A DNA stretch of 15,494 nucleotides from UMGS1696 sp964634795 (GCA_964634795.1 CAZWLL010000049.1:1-15494), one strand, 5' to 3'; numbered from the stretch's first letter, positions 1 to 8,265 are shown. Notes: generated from the letters alone by a model not told the origin. A program made the numbers and translations.

Positions 1-1857
1 TCAAATGTTATATTCGGCATAGGAACGATACAGCATTCCGTCCCATCCGTCAGTGTTCATGGGATCCGCAGTGTATCCGTTCTGTTTAAACCATATTCTC
101 ATGGGCAGAGCACCGTTGTTGTTCCATTTTCTGTACTCAATCAAAGTAAATTCTTCTCCGCTGTCGGATTTCACACTGATTGTACCGTCTGAATTAATTA
201 CGGGAGCATCGTCACCGAGCGTAAAGTCAAGCTCTTCCCACTTGTCTATTGCCTTTTCACAGCAGTAAAGAACGGGCCCGCGCATGAATGCGATTCTTCC
301 GCAGTCGGCCGCGACATACGGGTGCGCCATTACCTTTCTGAGCGGTTTATCCATCTCGATTGTGATGACGTTCTTTCGTCCCGATTCTATGACCGCATAT
401 CCTTTAATTATTAAGCTCGGGGTCTTGCCGTTAATTTTAAAGTTCCTTGCCCATGACGGAATGCGGCATAAAATACGTATGTCTCTATCGGAATCTACCG
501 TGATTTTTCCGTTCTTATATGACACTTTTGTGTCTCCGAATACCGCTTCGGAATCAATGTAAAGGTTCAGCATTATATCTCGGTTTTTTAAAGCCCAAAT
601 GTAACGCGGCATTTCTCCGACAATTTTTAAAAGCATCGGAGGACAGCAGGGACAGCTGTGCCAGTCCCACCGTTCGAAATCTCCGCGTGTTTCGAGAGGG
701 TTCTGATATGTGTAATGGTCACCGCTCTCGGAAACCGAGGCGGGGACAACATTGTTCAGCGTGTTTTCGACTGTATCCCAAACGGATGCATCGGATGTAA
801 TTCTGAACATAGCGCCGCCGAACAGAGCGAGTCCGACACCTGCGCAGGTTTCGAGATATGCGTTGTTCGGCAAATCGTATTGCTGACCGAAGCTCTCGTC
901 TCCGGGTGCTACGCCAACACATCCGTTGATGTGCAGCTTTGATTCCGTTATATCCTTCCAAATGCAGTATGCAGCGTGCGCGAGCTCTTCATCTCGGCTC
1001 TCGGCAGCTGCTTCGGCCATTCCTTCATAGAAAAGCACCGCGCGTACCGCGTGACCTACAGCCTCTCTCTGCTCTCGTGCGGGACAATGATCCTGCGCGT
1101 ATTCCCTGAGAAACGGAGGAAATGTGTAGCGGTCATTGTGATTTCCCTTGTTGTTTATTAAGTCCAGCGATAGCCGCAGATATTCTCCGCGTACGGCTCC
1201 GACCTCATCGGCAAGAGACGGATGCTCGCAAAGCAGTCTTTCAAGCTCGATAAGAGCCGTTTCCGTAATCGAATGCTCGGTTGTAATGTTTTTCTTCGGC
1301 GCGTCTCCTATGAAGGAAGCAAGATAATTTGCCATTTTTACGGCGACTTTGAGAAGTGTGGTTTTCTTTGTTGCTCTGTAGTGATGCACTCCCGCCTCAA
1401 TGAGACAGCCTGCATTGTATACCTCGTGCTGCCAGCGTATATTTCCGCCGTTTCTTCCCCATCTTTGATTCGGACGCTCAAGGGTAGTGTAAGGGTTGAT
1501 GTATCCCTCGGGATCTGCGGCCTGAGCTTTAGCTATAGCGTCAATTATGCCATCGAGCTGTGCATCGATTTCGGGATCGGGATGATTTACATATATGTCT
1601 GAAATACCTCTTATGCATTCGCATATCAGTCCGTGATACCAAGGAGGACCTGCGTGTCCTCCTTTTTCTCCGCGTGCCGCTCTGTTGTAGTTTTCGACAG
1701 CACCGTCCGCGAGAAATTTTTTTAAAATATCGGGTACTGACACCGTGCGGATTTTTTCGGTAAATTTCGCAAAAAAGTCATCGCACAGTTTTACGTCAGA
1801 TATATCGGCATACACCGGAAAATCGCCGTAGATGTTTGTCTTTGAATAATTTTCCAT
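1..1857 (-). CDS. GH127 beta-L-arabinofuranosidase-like glycoside hydrolase (DUF1680)
   Basis: The 618-residue protein is complete; its TGA stop is the first three bases of the window. It matches the GH127 (DUF1680) family, retaining enzymes that release beta-L-arabinofuranose using a cysteine nucleophile held by a zinc site. Visible landmarks are PPWYHG (71-76), YAQDHxPxREQxEAVGHAVRA (253-273), GDESFG with E321 as the likely acid/base, ETCAG (E336, C338) and HSCPCCPP with C404 and C405. These fit Glu322, Glu338, Cys340, Cys417 and Cys418 of the characterised enzyme HypBA1. An alpha/alpha barrel is expected up to about 430, followed by beta-sandwich domains. No signal peptide is seen, so it probably acts in the cytoplasm on imported arabino-oligosaccharides. 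The start is set by AGGAG at 1864-1868. It diverges from an AraC-type regulator, the likely controller. The exact substrate is inferred from the family, whose members vary. Confidence 0.92.
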   Translation of the reverse strand: MENYSKTNIYGDFPVYADISDVKLCDDFFAKFTEKIRTVSVPDILKKFLADGAVENYNRAARGEKGGHAGPPWYHGLICECIRGISDIYVNHPDPEIDAQLDGIIDAIAKAQAADPEGYINPYTTLERPNQRWGRNGGNIRWQHEVYNAGCLIEAGVHHYRATKKTTLLKVAVKMANYLASFIGDAPKKNITTEHSITETALIELERLLCEHPSLADEVGAVRGEYLRLSLDLINNKGNHNDRYTFPPFLREYAQDHCPAREQREAVGHAVRAVLFYEGMAEAAAESRDEELAHAAYCIWKDITESKLHINGCVGVAPGDESFGQQYDLPNNAYLETCAGVGLALFGGAMFRITSDASVWDTVENTLNNVVPASVSESGDHYTYQNPLETRGDFERWDWHSCPCCPPMLLKIVGEMPRYIWALKNRDIMLNLYIDSEAVFGDTKVSYKNGKITVDSDRDIRILCRIPSWARNFKINGKTPSLIIKGYAVIESGRKNVITIEMDKPLRKVMAHPYVAADCGRIAFMRGPVLYCCEKAIDKWEELDFTLGDDAPVINSDGTISVKSDSGEEFTLIEYRKWNNNGALPMRIWFKQNGYTADPMNTDGWDGMLYRSYAEYNI

Positions 1858-1894
1858 GTTAATCTCCTGTGTATATTTGTTTTTCTTAATTGAA

Positions 1895-1923
1895 ATTATA
1901 TCAAATCGTTATTTCGACGGCAA
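1895..1923 (-). promoter_or_regulatory. Sigma-70 promoter of the GH127 gene
   Basis: Read on the minus strand, the -35 box is TTGCCG (1918-1923) and the -10 box is a perfect TATAAT (1895-1900), separated by 17 bp. Transcription would start near 1888, leaving a leader of about 30 nt before the ATG at 1857. The good match suggests substantial basal activity, so the AraC-type neighbour may modulate it. Confidence 0.7.
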
Positions 1924-2005
1924 CCTTTTTTTATTATAATAGGCGGACAAATCTTAGATAAGTGAATTGTTCTGTTAAATGTATTCGTCAGCCCGCGGCG
2001 TATGC

Positions 2006-2034
2006 TTGACAAATACAGAATGCATCGTTATAAT
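2006..2034 (+). promoter_or_regulatory. Perfect consensus sigma-70 promoter of the AraC-type gene
   Basis: TTGACA (2006-2011), a 17-bp spacer and TATAAT (2029-2034) match the sigma-70 consensus at every position. The predicted transcript start near 2041 lies inside the longest open frame, which opens at 1979. This argues that the gene really starts at the downstream ATG at 2072. Confidence 0.85.
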
Positions 2035-2071
2035 TTCAGTAGATTATATTACGTCAGTGGGGGGTGAAGTT

Positions 2072-3010
2072 ATGCTGTACCTGTGTCACGATATTGCATC
2101 TCCTGTTGAATACTGTACAAGCGGTAAGTTTATCTGCGAAAAAGGCGGGGCAGTACATCCCAGACGACTGCTTGACACGTATGTACTTCTTTTGGGAAGT
2201 GAAGGTGAATACACCATAGAGCAAAACGGCACAGAGTATGTACTTACCCCGGGAACGTATATGCTGCTGCTCGCGGGGCATGAGCATGGAGGCACAAAGC
2301 CGTGCCCACCTAAGCTTTCGCATTACTGGTGCCATTTTTATCTCAGAAGCGGTACTTACCTTATTGGAAATGATGAAGTCTCCGAGAAAATGGCGAAAAT
2401 CGATAACGGCGGTCAAGAAGATATCGGACATACCGAGTTTATTCTTCCCGAATTCGGCAGAATACCGTCAACGGAAAAGTATCGTCTGCTGTTTAATTCG
2501 CTTATCGATACATCTCTGCGAGGGAATTTGTTCCGCCGCGAGATATGCAATAATATAATAACGGAAATATTGCTCGAGCTCTCCGATTCGTTTATCTCAT
2601 CAAGCCTGCCGCATGTTGAGCCGTCGAGCACGGCTCTTACCGAAAACATTACGGAATACATAAGAATAAACGCCGCATCAATAAAAACCGTATCGGATGT
2701 GGCGGACTATTTCGGGTACAATTCCGAGTATTTAACAACACTCGTGAAAAAGAATACATCGCATTCGATTATCGAGTGCATAAATATGAGCAAAATCGCA
2801 AAGGCAAAAGAAATACTGCTCGGTACATCTTTGAGTATAGCGGAGACGGCATCGCTGTGCGGTTTTAATGATGCGAAATATTTCGGCAGACTGTTCCGCA
2901 AGCTTAACGATATGACACCGGGAGAATTCAGGAACACATACTCGAAAATACACATGAATACAAACTCGGACGACAAAAAATCGGCTGAAGCGGACGTAAA
3001 GAAAGGATAA
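2072..3010 (+). CDS. AraC/XylS-family transcriptional regulator
   Basis: A 312-residue regulator, counted from ATG 2072. This start is preferred over the upstream in-frame codon at 1979 because a GGGGTGAAG ribosome binding site (2061-2069) sits just before it and a perfect promoter lies between the two. The N-terminal part (about 20-95) looks like a cupin ligand-binding domain, with a TPGTYMLLLAGHEHGG stretch. The C-terminal 100 residues (about 191-291) form the paired helix-turn-helix of the family: VSDVADYFGYNSEYLTTLVKK, then SIAETASLCGFNDAKYFGRLFRKLNDMTPGEFR. It probably senses a sugar and controls the divergent GH127 gene across a shared 214-bp region; this is inferred from position. The last 20 or so residues are charged and poorly structured. 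pcp follows after 2 nt, so the two are co-transcribed. Confidence 0.92.
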   Translation: MLYLCHDIASPVEYCTSGKFICEKGGAVHPRRLLDTYVLLLGSEGEYTIEQNGTEYVLTPGTYMLLLAGHEHGGTKPCPPKLSHYWCHFYLRSGTYLIGNDEVSEKMAKIDNGGQEDIGHTEFILPEFGRIPSTEKYRLLFNSLIDTSLRGNLFRREICNNIITEILLELSDSFISSSLPHVEPSSTALTENITEYIRINAASIKTVSDVADYFGYNSEYLTTLVKKNTSHSIIECINMSKIAKAKEILLGTSLSIAETASLCGFNDAKYFGRLFRKLNDMTPGEFRNTYSKIHMNTNSDDKKSAEADVKKG

Positions 3011-3012
3011 AA

Positions 3013-3630
3013 ATGAAAATATTATTTACCGGCTTTGACGCTTTCGGCGGTGAGAACGTGAATCCCGCGTGGGAAGCTGTAAAAATGATGAGAAATAATA
3101 TATGCGGGGTTGAAATAATCAAGCAGGAAATTCCGACTGTTTTCGGTAAATCAAGAGAAATTCTCGAGAAGGCGGCAGAGGAGTATATGCCTGACGCGGT
3201 TGTATGTATAGGACAGGCAGGCGGACGAGATGCCGTAACACCCGAAATGGTTGCCGTAAACATTATGGATGCCCGTATTCCCGACAATGAAGGAAACATG
3301 CCGAGACATGAATTCATTGTCGACGGCGGACGGGAAGCGTATTTTTCGACACTTCCCGTCAAGAAAATTGCGGAGTCGCTCAATGAAAACGGGATTAAAT
3401 CGACCGTGTCGTATCACGCGGGGACTTTTGTGTGCAATTATCTGATGTACTCACTGCTCGATATGATAAAAACAAAATATCCTCATATGAAAGGCGGATT
3501 TGTTCATGTTCCGTATTCAACGGAGCAGGTAAAAAACAGAAATCGGGCAATTCCGTCGATGGATTTATGTTTAATCGCTCGCGCGCTTGAGATAACAGCA
3601 CAGGTGATTGCGGAGGACAACGCGATTTGA
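3013..3630 (+). CDS. pcp: Pyroglutamyl-peptidase I (peptidase family C15)
   Basis: The 205-residue protein has the normal length for bacterial Pcp, a cytoplasmic cysteine peptidase that removes N-terminal pyroglutamate from peptides. It opens with the family start LFTGFDAFGGENVNP. The catalytic triad is visible as E78 in GGRDAVTPEMVAVN, C141 in AGTFVCN and H165 in GGFVHVPY. An AAAGGA ribosome binding site (3002-3007) overlaps the end of the preceding regulator gene, whose stop is only 2 nt upstream, so both are read as one transcript. No terminator is seen downstream. Instead, the promoter of the next gene begins inside the TGA stop region. Its pairing with a sugar-type AraC regulator is not obviously functional and may reflect simple operon hitch-hiking. 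Confidence 0.95.
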   Translation: MKILFTGFDAFGGENVNPAWEAVKMMRNNICGVEIIKQEIPTVFGKSREILEKAAEEYMPDAVVCIGQAGGRDAVTPEMVAVNIMDARIPDNEGNMPRHEFIVDGGREAYFSTLPVKKIAESLNENGIKSTVSYHAGTFVCNYLMYSLLDMIKTKYPHMKGGFVHVPYSTEQVKNRNRAIPSMDLCLIARALEITAQVIAEDNAI

Positions 3631-3656
3631 CAAAACAAAATGATATATGATATAAT
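3627..3656 (+). promoter_or_regulatory. Sigma-70 promoter of the holB-like gene, overlapping the pcp stop
   Basis: TTGACA (3627-3632) and TATAAT (3651-3656) are both perfect consensus boxes, separated by 18 bp. The TGA stop of pcp (3628-3630) is embedded in the -35 box. The predicted start near 3663 leaves a leader of about 47 nt. A strong AGGAGG ribosome binding site lies at 3700-3705. Confidence 0.82.
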
Positions 3657-3709
3657 AAAACTCGGAAATTTATAACATTAAATACTTTACGGTATATTTA
3701 GGAGGTTGC

Positions 3710-4699
3710 ATGGAACAGAAGCTTTTTCCGAATATTATCGGAAATGATCGTATTAAAAAAATTGTCGCCTCCGATATTTTGAGCGGTAGAACCCCGCATG
3801 CGTACATACTCGAGGGTCCAAGCGGCTCGGGCAGATATACTACGGCGTTGACGATATGCGCGTCGGAGGTGTGCGAGCATCGCGGTGATTCATCATATCC
3901 TCTTCCGTGCGGTGAATGTGAATCATGCCGAAAGATACTCAGCGGCTATTCGGCTGATGTACTTCTGACCGAAAAATCAGATGATAAAAAATCAATCGGC
4001 GTGGAACAGATAAGACCGATTAAAAGCTCGCTTTACATAGCGCCGAACGACGGAGCAAAAAAGTTTTATATAATCAAGGATTCCGATTTGCTTACACCGG
4101 AATCACAAAACGCACTTCTTCTTCCTATAGAGGAGCCGCCGGATTTTGTAATGTTTATACTTATTTGCGAAAATTCGGCGTCACTTCTCGAGACTGTGAG
4201 AAGCCGTGCCCCCATACTGAGAATGGAAATGTTTTCGCCGCTCTATATAGAGGAGTATTTGCGGAAAAAATACGGGGAGTCAAAACAGGATAAGCTGTCG
4301 TATGCCGCTCATCTTGCGTTCGGCTCTCTCGGCCGAGCATGCGAGCTGTATGAGCACGGCGCGGATGAAGCTAAGCTGTACAAATGTGCCGAAGAATTTC
4401 TTGAGCTGCTGCTTATCGGTAAAAACTCGGACAGCGTTGTTTTTGCACGGAACGGAATGCCGAGTGAGAGAGCGGAGGTTTGCGAGGTACTTTCACTTAT
4501 GCGTTTTGCGCTGCGTGACATTATTGCAGTAAAAAAAGGCGGAGAGCCGATATTTTACACATCTGTACCGACGTATGCGAAGAAAATATCGATAAATCGT
4601 GCGCTGAAGCTTTATTCTGTTATATCGCAGGCGGAGGACGACATTGCGGCGAACTGCACGGTAAACACAATTCTTACGTCACTGGTTGAACGGGGATAA
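3710..4699 (+). CDS. holB: DNA polymerase III delta-prime subunit-like clamp-loader protein
   Basis: A 329-residue AAA+ clamp-loader protein. The order is typical: IIGNDRIKK at the N-terminus, a P-loop-like GPSGSGRYT (36-44), a zinc cluster with C67, C70 and C73 in CGECESC plus an upstream cysteine (probably C55), a Walker-B-like segment FYIIKDSD (119-126), QNALLLPIEEPPD (133-145), and an SRA triplet (165-167) where DnaX-type proteins have SRC. The P-loop lysine is replaced by R42 and the Walker B box is degenerate. This fits delta-prime, which normally does not hydrolyse ATP, better than DnaX. In the cell it would help load the beta clamp. It stands alone with its own promoter and terminator. 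The C-terminal part (210-329) is helical, as expected for the collar domain. The delta-prime assignment is likely but rests on motif reading. Confidence 0.85.
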   Translation: MEQKLFPNIIGNDRIKKIVASDILSGRTPHAYILEGPSGSGRYTTALTICASEVCEHRGDSSYPLPCGECESCRKILSGYSADVLLTEKSDDKKSIGVEQIRPIKSSLYIAPNDGAKKFYIIKDSDLLTPESQNALLLPIEEPPDFVMFILICENSASLLETVRSRAPILRMEMFSPLYIEEYLRKKYGESKQDKLSYAAHLAFGSLGRACELYEHGADEAKLYKCAEEFLELLLIGKNSDSVVFARNGMPSERAEVCEVLSLMRFALRDIIAVKKGGEPIFYTSVPTYAKKISINRALKLYSVISQAEDDIAANCTVNTILTSLVERG

Positions 4700-4721
4700 A
4701 CTTAAGCCTAACAGTGAAAAA

Positions 4722-4757
4722 CTGTCTGATTTCAAAAGAATTCAGGCAGCTTTTTTT
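4722..4757 (+). terminator. Rho-independent terminator after holB
   Basis: A 12-bp stem (4722-4733 with 4738-4749, one G-T wobble and one mismatch) closes an AAAA loop and is followed within 1 nt by seven T residues (4751-4757). It starts 22 nt after the holB stop and should end that transcript before the ABC transporter leader. Confidence 0.85.
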
Positions 4758-4770
4758 ATTTGCGCCGCGG

Positions 4771-4848
4771 TAAAAATGTTATCTATTGTTTTTCACCGAA
4801 ACCACAGTATAAAAATGTTATCTATAATTCTCCGCCGAAAAAATTACC
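4771..4848 (+). repeat. Two-copy direct repeat, 39-bp period
   Basis: TAAAAATGTTATCTAT occurs exactly at 4771-4786 and again at 4810-4825. The rest of each unit is partly conserved, including a CNCCGAAA block at the same offset. The pair lies between the holB terminator and the ABC transporter promoter. It may be a binding-site pair (39 bp is close to four helical turns) or a relic of an older duplication. Confidence 0.6.
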
Positions 4849-4888
4849 CTTTGTTAAAAAAAGACTGTAGGAATGCGCTGCTGCCGAA

Positions 4889-4920
4889 TGATATAATTAT
4901 AAAGTACATTAGTTAACTAA
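4889..4920 (+). promoter_or_regulatory. Extended -10 promoter with palindromic operator candidate (ABC transporter)
   Basis: TGATATAAT (4889-4897) is an extended -10 element, which fits the lack of a recognisable -35 box. The perfect 12-bp palindrome TTAGTTAACTAA (4909-4920) starts just after the predicted transcript start near 4904, the usual place for a repressor site. The shape resembles operators of small dimeric repressors such as the MarR family, but no such gene lies in the window. A leader of about 80 nt follows, with an AAGGA ribosome binding site at 4976-4980. Confidence 0.6.
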
Positions 4921-4987
4921 AAAATGTGAGTGCAGCGGTTTCGATTCAATTTTTTACCGTGAGCTTACGTATATTAAGGATGCGCAA

Positions 4988-7969
4988 ATGCTTAATCTGT
5001 CAAAAATAAAAAAGATTTATCCCTCCGGCAATGTTACCGCGCTTCACGAGGTATCATTGGCATTCCGCCCGAATGAATTCGTATCGATTCTCGGTCCATC
5101 CGGATGCGGAAAAACCACACTGCTTAATATTATAGGCGGACTTGATCGCTATACCTCAGGTGAGCTTTATGTTCGCCACAAGCCGACAGCTAAGTTTACC
5201 GACCGCGATTGGGATACATATCGCAACCACTCGATAGGCTTTGTTTTCCAAAGCTACAACTTGATACCGCATCAAACCGTACTTGCGAATGTGGAGCTTG
5301 CTCTGACTCTTTCGGGCGTTTCAAAATCCGAAAGGAGAAAAAGAGCCGAGGACGCGCTTCGCGCGGTAGGACTCGGTGACCAGATGAAGAAAAAGCCGTC
5401 GCAGATGTCAGGCGGACAAATGCAGAGAGTCGCGATAGCACGTGCTCTTGTAAACGACCCCGATATTCTGCTTGCTGACGAACCCACAGGCGCTCTTGAC
5501 TCGGAAACATCAGTACAGATTATGGATATACTGAGTGAGGTAGCAAAAACAAAACTCATAATTATGGTAACTCATAATCCGGAGCTTGCCGAAAAATACT
5601 CCACGAGAATTATCAAGCTGCTTGACGGAAGAGTTATCGATGACTCCAACCCCTACTCCGACGAGGAGGAGAAAGCGGAGAAATATTCCGAAAACGGCGA
5701 TTACATATCTGACGACAAACCTCATGAGGCGGCGGAAAAGCATGAGAAAAAGCGCACATCGATGTCATTCGGTACGGCGCTCGGACTCAGTCTCAACAAC
5801 CTTATGACAAAGAAAGCGCGCACGATACTTACCGCGTTTGCGGGAAGCATCGGTATAATCGGCATTGCGCTGATTCTTTCGCTTTCCAACGGCATCAACG
5901 TGTATATAGACAAGGTTCAGGAGGATACACTGTCGGCATATCCTCTTGAGGTCACAAGAGAAAGCGTTGATTTATCCTCGATGATCAGTACATTTACGGA
6001 AGCAAAGAAATCGGCGGATGAAGAGCCTGTAGACGGTGTGATAAAATCGAACACAATGATGTATGACCTTATCGATACGATGTCAAGCATTGATGTTCAG
6101 GAAAACAATCTTACCGATTTTATTGAGTACATTGATGCTCACGGCGGAGACCTTGACGGCAACGCCTCTTCGGTGACGTACGGTTATGATGTTCAGCTTT
6201 ATATTTACTCTGTCGATGAGAAGGATGACGACGGACTTCCGTTAAAGCTTAATCCTTCCGACATGTTCGGCTCAATGAACTCAGCTCTGGCATCCCAGTC
6301 CAATTACGCATCGATGATGACTGTGAACGTATGGGATGAAATGCCGACGAACATGGATCTCATCAGCGGACAGTATGATGTCATTGCGGGCAGACTTCCC
6401 GAAAAATATAATGAGGTCGTACTGATAGTCGATGAAAACAACAAGATAAACGACGTATATTTGTATGCTCTCGGCTTCAAGCCTCAGGATGAGCTTAAAG
6501 AGATAATGTCAGCCGCTCAAAAGGGCGAGGAGATGAATGTGGAAGCCGAGGAATTCAGCTACGATGATTTTATCGGCCATGAGTTTGCTTTGCTGACTGC
6601 TTCCGACATGTATGCTGAAAACAACGGTAAATGGGAGTATGAGGGTGATAATGCCGTGTACATGAATGCGGCTGTAGCTGAAAGCGAGCATCTTACGATA
6701 GTCGGAATAATTCGTCCGAATCCCGAGGCTGTAGCGACATCGCTTAACGGAGCGATTGGTTATCTGCCGTCTCTTACGGAGTATGTGATGAACAAGGCTG
6801 AGGAATCTGAGGTTGTAAAGGCGCAGAAGTCCGATGAAACCGTTGATATTCTCACGAATTTACCGTTCCTAACCGAAGAAAACGACCCTGCCAACATGAC
6901 GGTATCCGAAAAAGCCGAAGCGATACGTTCGAATATAGAGAGCATGAGCAGTGCGGAGGCTGCGGTAATTTACACGAACTACATGGCGGGCATATCCGAT
7001 GAGGATGCCGCGGAAATGGCGCAGACACAGCTCTCTGCAATGTCCGAAGAAGAGATTAACGCTCTTGTACTGTCGGCTATGATGCAAAGCGAGGAAGCGC
7101 AGGGAATGGATGAAGCTACTATTACGATGTATCTCTCGACGATGTCCGATGATGAAATCAACACGATAGCGCTGCAGGCGCTTTGCGCGGCAGTACAGGC
7201 GCAGGCAAGGGAAAGTGCGGAGTCGTCATTATCATCGTACACATCAGATGAGCTTGCGCAGTCGCTTGACGCAATAATCAAATCCATGACAGACGAGGAT
7301 ATTGTATCATCATTCTCGGACTACATGCCGGATTTGGTATCGGACAGCACGCTTAAGGAAAACCTGAAGCTGTTCGGACAGGCTGACCGTGATGAGCCGT
7401 CATATATACTTATATATGCGGACACATTTGCGGCTAAGGATGAAATATCCACGATGATATCCGATTACAACGCACAGAAGACAAACGAAGGCAAGGAAGA
7501 GGATGTAATTCATTATACCGACTATGTAGCGCTTATGATGTCATCCATTTCCACAATAATAAATGTTATATCGTATGTGCTTATTGCGTTTGTTTCGATT
7601 TCCCTTGTTGTATCGTCTATAATGATAGGAATAATCACATACATATCGGTACTTGAAAGAACGAAGGAAATAGGTATTTTGCGTGCGGTCGGAGCGTCGA
7701 AAAAAGATATATCGCGTGTATTTAATGCCGAGACGCTTATAATAGGCTTTACTGCGGGAGCGATTGGCATAGGAGTAACGCTGCTTTTGTGCATTCCCGC
7801 CAACATTATAATAAAGAGTTTGACTGACATATCGAATCTTGCGCGTTTGCCTGCCGCAGGCGGAATAGCGTTGGTTCTCATATCGATGCTGCTCACGACG
7901 ATATCGGGTCTTATTCCGTCGCATATTGCGGCTAAGAAGGATCCCGTTGAGGCTTTGAGAAACGAATAG
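4988..7969 (+). CDS. MacB/FtsX-type ABC transporter, ATPase fused to permease, with large extracytoplasmic domain
   Basis: A 993-residue fused transporter. The ATPase (1-220) has Walker A GPSGCGKT (36-43), Q-loop Q88, signature SGGQMQR (141-147), Walker B with DEPTGALD and switch H196. A charged linker (220-260) leads to the first membrane segment (about 279-302). A large outside domain follows (about 303-845). The FtsX permease core (about 846-985) holds three more membrane segments and the conserved ERTKEIGILRAVGASKKDI coupling motif. This is the type VII (mechanotransmission) architecture, whose members move lipids, peptides, lipoproteins or antibiotics, or signal across the membrane without transport. 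The substrate cannot be read here. The outside domain includes an acidic helical region (about 637-800) with a 16-residue periodicity. The gene is monocistronic, preceded by a possible operator, and its TAG stop is followed after 1 nt by a structured repeat. Confidence 0.93.
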   Translation: MLNLSKIKKIYPSGNVTALHEVSLAFRPNEFVSILGPSGCGKTTLLNIIGGLDRYTSGELYVRHKPTAKFTDRDWDTYRNHSIGFVFQSYNLIPHQTVLANVELALTLSGVSKSERRKRAEDALRAVGLGDQMKKKPSQMSGGQMQRVAIARALVNDPDILLADEPTGALDSETSVQIMDILSEVAKTKLIIMVTHNPELAEKYSTRIIKLLDGRVIDDSNPYSDEEEKAEKYSENGDYISDDKPHEAAEKHEKKRTSMSFGTALGLSLNNLMTKKARTILTAFAGSIGIIGIALILSLSNGINVYIDKVQEDTLSAYPLEVTRESVDLSSMISTFTEAKKSADEEPVDGVIKSNTMMYDLIDTMSSIDVQENNLTDFIEYIDAHGGDLDGNASSVTYGYDVQLYIYSVDEKDDDGLPLKLNPSDMFGSMNSALASQSNYASMMTVNVWDEMPTNMDLISGQYDVIAGRLPEKYNEVVLIVDENNKINDVYLYALGFKPQDELKEIMSAAQKGEEMNVEAEEFSYDDFIGHEFALLTASDMYAENNGKWEYEGDNAVYMNAAVAESEHLTIVGIIRPNPEAVATSLNGAIGYLPSLTEYVMNKAEESEVVKAQKSDETVDILTNLPFLTEENDPANMTVSEKAEAIRSNIESMSSAEAAVIYTNYMAGISDEDAAEMAQTQLSAMSEEEINALVLSAMMQSEEAQGMDEATITMYLSTMSDDEINTIALQALCAAVQAQARESAESSLSSYTSDELAQSLDAIIKSMTDEDIVSSFSDYMPDLVSDSTLKENLKLFGQADRDEPSYILIYADTFAAKDEISTMISDYNAQKTNEGKEEDVIHYTDYVALMMSSISTIINVISYVLIAFVSISLVVSSIMIGIITYISVLERTKEIGILRAVGASKKDISRVFNAETLIIGFTAGAIGIGVTLLLCIPANIIIKSLTDISNLARLPAAGGIALVLISMLLTTISGLIPSHIAAKKDPVEALRNE

Positions 7970-7970
7970 C

Positions 7971-8110
7971 GTCGGCGGATATACTTCATTTTAAATTGTG
8001 AGAGAAAAACCGCCTCCCCGAGTTTATCCTTTTTCAAACACCAAATGTGTTTGAAAATTGCCTACGGCAAACGGATAAACTCCGAGGTTTGGTTTTGATT
8101 TTAAACTCAA
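7971..8110 (+). repeat. Structured repeat, copy A (diverged)
   Basis: This copy starts 1 nt after the ABC transporter stop codon with GTCGGCGGATATACTTCA. It carries the outer stem arms GAGTTTATCC (8020-8029) and GGATAAACTC. Between them are a hairpin of 11 bp (TTTTCAAACAC, 8031-8041, with GTGTTTGAAAA, 8047-8057) and a short TTGCC/GGCAA hairpin with a TAC loop. It differs from the later copies at paired positions of the large hairpin, yet keeps pairing. No coding capacity is apparent. Confidence 0.85.
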
Positions 8111-8165
8111 CGGATATGCTTCAGTTGAAAAGTGAAGAGATAAACCGCCTCCCTGAGTTTATCCT
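8111..8165 (+). repeat. Structured repeat, copy B (cut by assembly gap)
   Basis: Only the first 55 bp of this copy precede the gap. They are identical to the 55 bp that follow the gap (8266-8320). The copy starts at CGGATATGCTTCAG, 135 bp after the equivalent point of copy A, and lacks the leading GG of the GGCGG found in copies A and D. Confidence 0.9.
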
Positions 8166-8265
8166 NNNNNNNNNNNNNNNNNNNNNNNNNNNNNNNNNNN
8201 NNNNNNNNNNNNNNNNNNNNNNNNNNNNNNNNNNNNNNNNNNNNNNNNNNNNNNNNNNNNNNNNN
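8166..8265. other. Assembly gap, 100 N
   Basis: Exactly 100 undetermined bases interrupt the repeat array; 100 is the conventional length for a gap of unknown size. The same 55-bp sequence ends the left contig and begins the right one, so the two may simply overlap, or further repeat units may be missing. No gene is interrupted. Confidence 0.99.

Noticed and set aside
1979..2071. Upstream start for the AraC-type gene
   Set aside because: A perfect promoter lies at 2006-2034, downstream of this codon, and a strong ribosome binding site precedes the ATG at 2072.
4686..4916. A 76-codon open frame between holB and the ABC transporter
   Set aside because: It starts at a TTG inside holB, runs through the terminator hairpin and T tract and the direct repeats, has no ribosome binding site and looks like no known protein.
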